Shown piece after piece: positions 16,129-22,711 of a stretch of 64,000 nucleotides of DNA. Under the pieces are notes generated by a model. That model made no database searches. It was not told the DNA's origin and saw nothing but the letters and a program-made list of their open reading frames with translations. Source of the DNA: Clostridium cibarium (GTDB taxonomy: Bacteria; Bacillota; Clostridia; Clostridiales; Clostridiaceae); NCBI RefSeq assembly GCF_014836335.1, contig NZ_JACSRA010000001.1, positions 1-64,000 of the forward strand. The letters run 5' to 3'. The position numbers and the translations under genes are program-made. Every line of letters begins with the position of its first letter. Position 1 is the first letter of the stretch.

Positions 16129-16705
16129 TTATATGGAATTATTTACTTTTTCTAGTAATTTCACTTTCACCTTCTCCCTATTGGGGTGAAATACTAAACC
16201 TCGCAACAAGCACTATATCTATGTTTGAAGTGTGTATGCTACCGTCACTTTTTTCAACTTTCTTTCTCCCTATAATCCCGAAGTTTATATTTGGGGAAAG
16301 CTAGTTATATCAATACATTAATAGGTATTTTTAGTTATAGGTGTGGAATTTTTGTTCTCTACCATAATCCCTAATTATGACCATGTGATGAAACCGTTGG
16401 TATATCTATCTTCGTTGGGATTTTCAAAAAATCTTCAACCCCCTCAAAATCGAATTTTTTATACTTATAGTCGTCTATGTCTATATGTACTTTTAGATTA
16501 AAATACGTCCATTCTAGCCTTCCAATTTTTTAATGACAACTTATATTACTTCATCTGTAGAACGTCTAATAGAGCTTTATTTTTATATTTTTATTCGAGT
16601 ATTTGATGTAAATGTCTGTTGATTATTATAGTATTGAAACACCTCTCAAAATTTTTATGTTTCCATATAGTAAAAAGTGGAATTTCATCTCTCAAGCTAG
16701 TAACC

Positions 16706-16727
16706 AAGCCATTTGCAGGGCTTTTTT
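16706..16727 (+). terminator. Candidate plus-strand terminator within the array
   Basis: AAGCC (16706-16710) pairs with GGCTT (16719-16723) around an 8-nt loop, followed by T to 16727. It would divide the array into a left and a right transcript. Confidence 0.6.
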
Positions 16728-16770
16728 AGCGAAAATTTTAGTTGAAAAATTCACTTTTGACCACCCACAA

Positions 16771-17048
16771 ACGTAGTGTTCATAAGTGTTTGAAGTAGTT
16801 TTTCTAAATACGGAAGAAACTTAACATTCTTTGATAATCAAAATAGATTTGTTTTACTTCCTATAAGGCTTTTACTACAAATCACCTTCAACCACAGTTA
16901 TATCAATGGTTTGAACCATGTAGACTATAAACCTAAAAATTGTTTTTTTCTACTTTAGCCCCAGTAAAACGTAGGGTTCATAAGGGTTTTCACGTTTAAA
17001 AAATCATTTTTCTATTTGCGAGAATTATTTGATAATCAAAATAGATTT
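16771..17048 (+). repeat. Two 80-nt repeat copies offset by 198
   Basis: 16771-16850 and 16969-17048 align along their length. Each starts ACGTAG then GTTCATAAG, has a TTTCT-type hairpin in the middle and ends with an identical 21-nt block containing the hairpin TTTGATAATCAAA. Confidence 0.82.
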
Positions 17049-17475
17049 ATGACTTTACTCGTCCCTCTATCTCCCTATTGGGACGAAATACCAACCTTGG
17101 GAAGTGTTGATATAACTAGCTTACAGCCATGTTCTAATTGTCCACATTTTTTACTTTTATATAAATTTGTTTGTTCTCCCTATTGGGATGAACTCATGAT
17201 TCTTATATCCATTACTACATCTAGCTTTGAGTAGGTTTACGTTTTATTCCATTTTCAACTTTTATCATTTTATAATATCATTGTAACCTATCTTATTTAC
17301 CATCCATGTAGGCGGGTAAAAAACATGCTCTAAAACTAGTGATAAAGCCCTTTCATTTTTCAAATAAGAAATACAAATTGAGGTCATGAGAATTATAGTA
17401 GGAAATTTAAGTAATAAAAGACGTGGCTGACAAGAAAAAATTGATAATTCCTATCATAAATACAAAAATCAAAAA

Positions 17476-17515
17476 ATACCTCTTAGACCAGTTATAGTAA
17501 CGGTTTAGGAGGTAT
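17476..17515. ncRNA. 14-bp hairpin at the end of the array
   Basis: 17476-17489 pairs with 17502-17515 over 14 positions around a 12-nt loop (AGTTATAGTAAC). Two of the pairs are T-G and G-T, so the plus strand gives a continuous G-U-containing stem while the minus strand has two mismatches. However, the minus strand has TTTTTTGATTTTT after it, so it may also terminate integrase transcription. The loop core GTTATA recurs in loops at 16303 and about 16898. Confidence 0.6.
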
Positions 17516-17550
17516 ATGTTATAAAATTATTTAATGTATGAAGTACTATA

Positions 17551-17747
17551 AACGTGATAACCATGCGTGTTTACATAGGTTTTTGGTTTGTGGAATTTTC
17601 TACTCATATAAGGGAATATAACAGTAAAATCCTTACTAACGTGATAGCCATGCGTGCTAAACACAATTTTACGTTTTCCTTAATTGCATATTCATATAAA
17701 GGAATATATCATATAAATACCCACAAATGTGATAACCATGCGTGTTT
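17551..17747 (+). repeat. Three copies of a hairpin repeat spaced 87-88 bp
   Basis: Copies start at 17551, 17638 and 17726 and share GTGATAACCATGCGTG, with one substitution in the second copy. Flanks pair: TAAACGTG/CGTGTTTA in the first and CAAATGTG/CGTGTTTG in the third, a compensatory change. Between copies lie similar hairpins: ATTTTCT/AGGGAAT near 17595-17616 and TTCCTT/AAGGAA near 17676-17704. They lie between array and integrase gene end. Structured RNA, or binding sites for integrase or replication protein, are both possible. Confidence 0.8.
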
Positions 17748-17777
17748 GAGGTGATTTTCTGAATGGGGACAGAATTT

Positions 17778-18725
17778 CTATACCCTCTCTGTTTTTGAGT
17801 TTTGTATATTTTTCTTCAAATTCATCAATGGTGATGTTTTTACACTCATTTCAATAATATCTTCGTCATTAATACCTTGAAGATACTTTTTAGTTATAGA
17901 AATATCCTCATGTCCCAACAGCCTACTTAAAGAATAAACATCTAATCCATTCCTTAATTGAGCTTGTGCAAAATAATGTCTACATGTATGAGGGCTACAC
18001 CTTATTTCCTTTCTGATCTTTGCACCTTCTCCACAGAGTTTAACTATTCTTTCCACAGCTTCTATTGTAAGTGGTTTAAATCTATAACTTAAAAAATATG
18101 AAGTATCAGTATCAATGATTCTATTTTGAAAATAACTATCTCTACACCTTTCGTATCTTATTAATAGCTTTCTTAAATATGGACTTAATGATACTCTTCT
18201 ATCTTTTCTACCTTTTCCTTGAATTACATTTATATAATTATTTTTAACATCACAATTCTTTATATTGCACAATTCAAAGTTTCTAATACCTGTATCAAAT
18301 AGAGTTGCCATAATGGTTTTATTCCTAATATTCATATAGTCTGAACCTTTATATACTTCCATCATCTTTGATACTTCTTGATTTGTAAATGTATTAATTA
18401 AAATTTTCTCTCCTTTAACCCAACCTACTCTTAACATAGGATTTATATTAATTATCTCTTCTTCTGTAGCATATTTAAAATAGGCTCTGAAAACTCTAAT
18501 TAATCCATTTATATAACTAGTTTTTCTTTTGTTGTGTTGTAGGTATTTTATATACGCTTTAATATGAGGTGGTTTAACATCTTCTACTTGTGTAATGTCA
18601 AACTCTTTAAATAGAAATGTGAACAACAACAAATTATTATTGTTATAACTTTTTATTGTTCTTTTAGAGTAGTCTTTAATTTGTAATTCTAGTATAAATT
18701 CCTTTAATAATTGTTCTAATTTCAT
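17778..18725 (-). CDS. int: Tyrosine recombinase / integrase
   Basis: 315 residues from an ATG at 18725; the longer frame to 18806 runs through a terminator stem and is unlikely. The N-terminal SAM-like core-binding domain (KDYSKRTIKSYNNNNLLLF and on) is followed by a catalytic domain with the full set of residues: the first Arg in FDTGIRNFELCNI, HxxR in SPHTCRHYFAQ, the late His in LLGHEDISITKKY and the nucleophilic Tyr in the same motif. It catalyses site-specific insertion of the element at yebC. It lies next to the right attachment site. Its ribosome binding site GAGGGTG is inside the 3' arm of the yebC-side terminator hairpin, which suggests expression by read-through or from structure-dependent control. 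Confidence 0.94.
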   Translation of the reverse strand: MKLEQLLKEFILELQIKDYSKRTIKSYNNNNLLLFTFLFKEFDITQVEDVKPPHIKAYIKYLQHNKRKTSYINGLIRVFRAYFKYATEEEIININPMLRVGWVKGEKILINTFTNQEVSKMMEVYKGSDYMNIRNKTIMATLFDTGIRNFELCNIKNCDVKNNYINVIQGKGRKDRRVSLSPYLRKLLIRYERCRDSYFQNRIIDTDTSYFLSYRFKPLTIEAVERIVKLCGEGAKIRKEIRCSPHTCRHYFAQAQLRNGLDVYSLSRLLGHEDISITKKYLQGINDEDIIEMSVKTSPLMNLKKNIQNSKTERV

Positions 18726-18772
18726 AAAAAAATACACCCTCTTTTTTTTATCAAAGAAAGTGTATGCAAAAT
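18726..18772 (-). terminator. Element-borne yebC terminator
   Basis: Minus-strand stem (18732-18741 with 18756-18765), with G-U pairs valid on that strand, followed by seven T and then directly by the integrase ATG. It resembles the displaced host terminator at 1753-1794 in sequence and spacing to the yebC stop. Confidence 0.72.
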
Positions 18773-18837
18773 TAAAGATATACCATAATCGAATGGTTTT
18801 TACCACTCAATATAGAACTTCAAAAACCTTATATCCC

Positions 18838-19578
18838 CTATTCATCCCATCCTTCAGGGAATTCAGCATTGTGGTAAACTTCTTGAACGTCATCATCATC
18901 TTCAAGTAAATCTAACATCTTTTGGAACTTCTTAGCATCAGCTTCATCTATTGCAGTATATGTATCTGGAATCATCTTAACTGCTGCTTCTAAGAATTCT
19001 ATTCCCTTTGCTTCTAAAGCTTCTCTAACTTCACTAAAGTCTTCAGGTGTAGTAGTTACTACAAATACTTCTTCTTCATCAGCATTAAAGTCTTCTGCTC
19101 CAGCATCAAGAGCTAACATCATCATTTCATCTTCATCTCTATCAGCTTTTTCTATAACAATTTCACCTTTTTCTTGGAACATGAATCCCACACAACCAGT
19201 AGATCCCATATTTCCTCCACCTTTTGTGAAGGCACTTCTAACATTTCCTGCAGATCTATTTTTATTGTCAGTAAGAGTTTCAACAATTACAGCTACTCCA
19301 CTTGGTCCATAACCTTCATATACAATTGTTTCATAACTTACTGAATTCATATCTCCTTCAGCTTTTTTAATTGCTCTAGCAATATTATCATTAGGCATAT
19401 TAGCCGCCTTAGCTTTTGCTATAACATCTCTAAGCCTTGCATTGATATCTGGATTAGCTCCACCATTTTTTATAGCTATAGCTAATTCTTTACCTATTTT
19501 AGTGAATATCTTTCCTCTTTTAGCATCAACTTTACCTTTTTTAGCTTGAATGTTATGCCATTTTGAGTGTCCTGACAT
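18838..19578 (-). CDS. yebC: YebC/PmpR-family regulatory protein
   Basis: 246 residues, complete. [19 protein letters not shown] is the family signature start, followed by DIIAKAK-type and [14 protein letters not shown] segments, and the conserved [19 protein letters not shown] and [17 protein letters not shown]. These proteins bind RNA or DNA and are known as transcription regulators and, in some bacteria, translation factors that help ribosomes pass proline stretches. GGAGGAATAAGC precedes the ATG. The last 54 bp plus flank are supplied by the integrated element, changing the C-terminus from WEE to WDE but leaving the protein intact. Confidence 0.95.
   Translation of the reverse strand: MSGHSKWHNIQAKKGKVDAKRGKIFTKIGKELAIAIKNGGANPDINARLRDVIAKAKAANMPNDNIARAIKKAEGDMNSVSYETIVYEGYGPSGVAVIVETLTDNKNRSAGNVRSAFTKGGGNMGSTGCVGFMFQEKGEIVIEKADRDEDEMMMLALDAGAEDFNADEEEVFVVTTTPEDFSEVREALEAKGIEFLEAAVKMIPDTYTAIDEADAKKFQKMLDLLEDDDDVQEVYHNAEFPEGWDE
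18845..18898. repeat. Right attachment site (54-bp core in yebC)
   Basis: Identical to 1844-1897 over 54 bp; the first mismatches outside are 18844 and 18899. It lies inside the yebC coding end. Integration therefore uses protein-coding DNA, not a tRNA gene. Confidence 0.93.
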
Positions 19579-19665
19579 GCTTATTCCTCCTATCTTAATT
19601 TCATAAAACCTATAAAATTATATCATATATTGAAAGGAAATAAAAGACATCTATCTTTGTTGCTC

Positions 19666-20319
19666 CTAAATAGACACATCTTTATAAAGTCTATTTTCTT
19701 CTTTAAAATATATACCTTCTTCACTTTTCTCAATAAAAGCCTTCCCATTTGTAGAATTCATTAATTCTTTTTCTATAGTAGCTGCTTGTTCAATTTCTGC
19801 TAGAATATATAACTTGACTTTTTCTTCATATAGCGTGTCCTCAATATGCCAAAGATTTTGAGAACATACATATTGAACCTTTCCTAAAAGATCATAATCC
19901 AGGGTAATAGTAAATTTCAAACCATTAACCTTTTCTACTATACCAGCTGCCTTAATTGCAATGGATGCACCTTTAGTATAAGCCCTAGTAAGTCCACCAG
20001 CACCTAGAAGTATGCCTCCAAAATACCTTGTAACTACAATAGCACAATCTGTTATTCCGCTTTTTTTCATAACTTCGAGTATTGGAATTCCTGCTGTCCC
20101 TTGAGGTTCTCCATCATCTGAATACCTCTGAATCCCCATATTCTTTCCTATTACATACGCCCAACAATTATGTCTTGCTTGCTTATGTTTTGACTTTATT
20201 TCATTAATAAATTTCTTAGCCTCTTCTTCTGACTCAACTCTTTTTGAATATCCAATAAACTCAGACTTCTTTTCTTCAAATGAATCTTCGCCTAAATTTC
20301 TGATAGTTATATATGGCAT
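19666..20319 (-). CDS. YigZ/IMPACT-family protein
   Basis: 217 residues. The N-terminal UPF0029/IMPACT domain is clear: KKSEFIGYSKRVESEEEA, then KHKQARHNCWAYVIG, DDGEPQGTAGIPIL and YFGGILLGAGGLTRAY. A C-terminal ferredoxin-like DUF1949 domain follows (residues about 135-205). Bacterial members are conserved but of undetermined biochemical role; some bind nucleic acid or act near peptidase activity. Its start lies 13 nt inside the end of the upstream MocR-type gene, so they share a transcript. Confidence 0.87.
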   Translation of the reverse strand: MPYITIRNLGEDSFEEKKSEFIGYSKRVESEEEAKKFINEIKSKHKQARHNCWAYVIGKNMGIQRYSDDGEPQGTAGIPILEVMKKSGITDCAIVVTRYFGGILLGAGGLTRAYTKGASIAIKAAGIVEKVNGLKFTITLDYDLLGKVQYVCSQNLWHIEDTLYEEKVKLYILAEIEQAATIEKELMNSTNGKAFIEKSEEGIYFKEENRLYKDVSI

Positions 20320-21722
20320 AAGTCTAGTTCCTCTCTAATAGTCTCTAATCCTTTTAATATTTTCTCTTCATTTGTTTGAGAAAATCCTATTCTAAAAGTT
20401 TTATCCCCATCCTTCATATCTCTAAAAAATAAAACTCCTGGAGTTATATATACTCCTTTTTTTCTAAGCCTTAAAAACAGTTCTCTTGAGGTAACAAAAG
20501 ATTCCTTAAGAACTAAATAAAATGTTAATCCACCACCAGGCTTATTATAAGTAACATATTCACTTAGTTTTTCATCTAAAATCCCCGTCATTAACTTATA
20601 TCTTTTTTGATATTCTTTATTTAGTAAAGCTATATTTTCTTTCCACTTATTTTCCACTATATACATTTCCAACGCCCTTTGCATAAGACTCGAGGTCGCT
20701 ATATCAGTATTAAATTTAGAATTTTGCATGCTTTCCTTAAAAATAGTTGGCATAACCATGTAACCAATTCTAATTCCCGGTAAAAATATCTTAGAAAAGC
20801 TTTTTATGTAAATCACTCTTTCTTCTCTATCTAACCATTTAAAAGGTGTGTATTCTACAGATTGGTCATAAATTAATTCCGAAAGATAATCATCTTCTAT
20901 AATATAAAAATCATACTTCTCAGCAAGTTCTATTAACTTCTTCTTTTTTTCCAAAGAATAACTTATGCCAGTAGGATTTTGGAAATAACTCATAGTATAA
21001 AAACATCTTATTTTATTTTTCTTTAGAATCTCTTCAAACTTATCTAGATCAACTCCATCACTTTCCATATCAACTTCAAAGATATTTGCTCTTCTCCATC
21101 TAAATACAGATAGTGCTCCACCATAAGTTGGTTTTTCTACTATAACATTATCATTAATATTTAACATGGCTTTTGATGCAATGTCGATTCCTTGCTGAGC
21201 ACCTGAAACTATTAGTATATCTTCATCTTGAAGAGTATTATTCCAAAAGGCTTTATTAATAGTTCCTCTAAGCTTCTCATATCCAAGAGCATTCTGCGAA
21301 ATTAAAGCTTCAACTCCATCCCTGTCTAATACCCTATTTATAATATCTTTAAAATCTTCTATTGGGAATAATACTTCACCTGTAGTTTCTCCTGCAAAAT
21401 CTATAGCATCTTCCATATTTTCTGACATCAGCTTTTTAAAGGTTTTAGAATATTCTTTCATAAATATAGAAACATTTTCTTTTCTCTTAGCATATGTGCC
21501 ACTGCCAACTTTTTGATAAGCAAAGCCATCATTTTGGAGTTTTTTATAAGCATTTACTATTGTAACTTTATTTACCCTTAGAAACTCAGTATATTCTCTA
21601 ATGGTAGGAAGTTTCTCTCCATCTTCTATAACTTTTGTTTCTATTAACTTTTTTAAATGCACGGCTATTTGTACATATTTAGGTATTTCTTCCTTAAAAT
21701 CAATTTTTAAATACTCCTTCAC
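20307..21722 (-). CDS. MocR/PdxR-type GntR regulator with aminotransferase domain
   Basis: 471 residues. An N-terminal GntR winged helix (residues about 10-75: KYVQIAVHLKKLIETKVI, then LRVNKVTIVNAYKKLQNDG) is fused to a fold type I aminotransferase-like domain. The PLP-binding region shows SGAQQGIDIASKA, FYTMSYFQNPTG (NPTG motif), IIEDDYLSELIYD (the cofactor Asp) and the Schiff-base lysine in YIKSFSKIFLPGIRIGYM. MocR regulators use PLP or an amino-acid-like effector to control vitamin B6 or amino acid genes. The target is unknown; the gene overlaps yigZ. Confidence 0.88.
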   Translation of the reverse strand: MKEYLKIDFKEEIPKYVQIAVHLKKLIETKVIEDGEKLPTIREYTEFLRVNKVTIVNAYKKLQNDGFAYQKVGSGTYAKRKENVSIFMKEYSKTFKKLMSENMEDAIDFAGETTGEVLFPIEDFKDIINRVLDRDGVEALISQNALGYEKLRGTINKAFWNNTLQDEDILIVSGAQQGIDIASKAMLNINDNVIVEKPTYGGALSVFRWRRANIFEVDMESDGVDLDKFEEILKKNKIRCFYTMSYFQNPTGISYSLEKKKKLIELAEKYDFYIIEDDYLSELIYDQSVEYTPFKWLDREERVIYIKSFSKIFLPGIRIGYMVMPTIFKESMQNSKFNTDIATSSLMQRALEMYIVENKWKENIALLNKEYQKRYKLMTGILDEKLSEYVTYNKPGGGLTFYLVLKESFVTSRELFLRLRKKGVYITPGVLFFRDMKDGDKTFRIGFSQTNEEKILKGLETIREELDLCHI

Positions 21723-21738
21723 TATACAAACTCCATTC

Positions 21739-22650
21739 CTACTTTTTTCTATTCTTCATAGCATATACAATTTCATCCAAAACCTTTATTTCTTCCGAAT
21801 CCTTTAAACCTCTTTTTTTCTTAACAATTATCTTACGCTTTTCAAGTTCCTTTAATATATTCTCTATTTTTATATCAAAATTTTTAAACTTCTCATCCTT
21901 TTTAATTTCATTTGAGCTTAGAAAATCATTTTTTTCCTCTAAGTAATCCAATAATAGTTTGCATGAGATCACTATATTTTCATCAAGAAACCTATTGACA
22001 TAATCGATAATATAAATTATTGATTCTTTTTTAGTTTCAACATAAAACAATCTATCAACTACCTCTTTAAACTCATTATTCAAATTAGCAGCCATAGTTA
22101 ACGAATCTTTAGACACAACATATCCATTTAGATTTATAAATAACCTTGCCAAACTATCTAATACCCTTATTAAGATTTCATAAGAAGTCCTAAAGCCACC
22201 ATTTGAAAAGTATTTTCTACATACACCTAAATCTTTAATAAGATTTCCAAGGTAAACTAAATTCCATATTTCTATTTGATCATCAGTTGAATATCTAGCC
22301 TTTTTATATATTTCTTCTATATCTTCATCTCTGGAAAACACAATCCTAGATTCTATTAATAAATTTCTTATAAAGCCTTTTTGTCCTTGATTTTCATATA
22401 ACTCAAAAAAACTTTTCCTATGAAGTAATTTAGTATGTACAGGAACTCCTAGAATTTCTGAATATACATCCCTTATTTTTTCGTACTCATTAGAATACAC
22501 AACAAATAAATCTATATCTGATTCTTCCCAAACATCACCTGTAACTATACTTCCAAAAGTAAAAATCGCTAGGACCTTTTTATTCTTCTTTAATGTATTT
22601 ACTATAGATTGAAAAGCATTTTGTAACTCAATAACGGTTTTTGCCATCAT
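21739..22650 (-). CDS. Nucleotidyltransferase-domain protein
   Basis: 303 residues. The N-terminal DNA polymerase beta-type nucleotidyltransferase fold is evident in FTFGSIVTGDVWEESDIDLFVV: the GS motif followed by the D-x-D metal-binding pair. The remainder (about 130-300) is helical with HEPN-like or substrate-binding character (NLVYLGNLIKDLGVCRKYF, then EILIRVLDSLARLFINLNG) and a basic lysine-rich C-terminus. Family members modify small molecules such as aminoglycosides or proteins. Substrate unknown. GGAAGGGAGAGGG precedes the start, and the MocR gene follows by 16 nt. Confidence 0.75.
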   Translation of the reverse strand: MMAKTVIELQNAFQSIVNTLKKNKKVLAIFTFGSIVTGDVWEESDIDLFVVYSNEYEKIRDVYSEILGVPVHTKLLHRKSFFELYENQGQKGFIRNLLIESRIVFSRDEDIEEIYKKARYSTDDQIEIWNLVYLGNLIKDLGVCRKYFSNGGFRTSYEILIRVLDSLARLFINLNGYVVSKDSLTMAANLNNEFKEVVDRLFYVETKKESIIYIIDYVNRFLDENIVISCKLLLDYLEEKNDFLSSNEIKKDEKFKNFDIKIENILKELEKRKIIVKKKRGLKDSEEIKVLDEIVYAMKNRKK

Positions 22651-22711
22651 CCCTCTCCCTTCCTATAGTATTTTCTGCTTTTTTACATTATAACATAAAA
22701 TATATTAATAT

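Larger units (their letters stand above)
15327..17520 (+). ncRNA. Tandem array of diverged structured RNA units (about 2.2 kb)
   Basis: No gene with a ribosome binding site is present. Repeat units of roughly 90-130 nt carry stem-loops. Loop-type 1 has a variable stem and conserved loop: TTTCTA/TAGAAA at 15479-15498 and 15593-15612; CTCTT/AAGAG at about 15828-15844; TTTCTACT/GGTGGAAA at 15929-15959; TTGTTCT/GGGACGA at 16034-16057; TTTCACCT/GGGTGAAA at 16165-16191; TCGTCCC/GGGACGA at 17059-17086; TTTGTTCT/GGGATGAA at 17170-17192. The loop CTCCCTATT is identical in the last five. Loop-type 2 includes CTTGTA/TACAAG (15523-15553) and AAACCC/GGGTTT (15876-15906). Stems co-vary and many pairs are G-T that work only as G-U on the plus strand. 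A two-part stem (15327-15342 with 15369-15382) opens the array. Confidence 0.72.
1844..18844. mobile_element. Integrated capsid-encoding phage satellite (about 17.0 kb)
   Basis: The element is delimited by the 54-bp direct repeats and inserted at the 3' end of yebC without destroying it. It encodes a tyrosine recombinase, capsid scaffold, major capsid protein, both terminase subunits, portal, candidate connector proteins, an Ig-domain protein and a holin-like peptide, all on the minus strand. No tail tube, tape measure, baseplate, tail fibre or endolysin gene is visible, and about 30 percent of it is non-coding. The gene content matches a capsid-forming satellite (cf-PICI type in concept) better than a complete phage. 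It could alternatively be a decayed prophage, although every structural gene seen is intact. Confidence 0.85.

Noticed and set aside
16300..17120. 14-nt inverted pair GCTAGTTATATCAA (16300-16313) and its complement (17107-17120)
   Set aside because: Exact, but one copy reads as part of a different hairpin in each unit and other units do not conserve it; may be chance in AT-rich DNA.
15470..17200. CRISPR array, with TTTCTACTATATAATAGAAA resembling a Cas12a-type repeat
   Set aside because: Units are diverged rather than identical, spacing varies from about 90 to 130 nt, no cas gene is present, and the stem varies with compensatory changes, which CRISPR repeats in one array do not do.
17016..17234. 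Plus-strand ORF of 72 codons with repeated SPYWDE
   Set aside because: The peptide repeat is a translation of the CTCCCTATTGGGA RNA repeat; no ribosome binding site.
15327..17520. Type III toxin-antitoxin RNA repeats (ToxI-like)
   Set aside because: ToxI repeats are much shorter and near-identical, followed by a ToxN gene; none is present.
17554..17754. Plus-strand ORF of 66 codons
   Set aside because: Spans the three 88-bp repeats; no ribosome binding site and protein composition not credible.
1844..18844. Complete, self-sufficient prophage
   Set aside because: No tail, baseplate or endolysin genes in the full length between the attachment sites.
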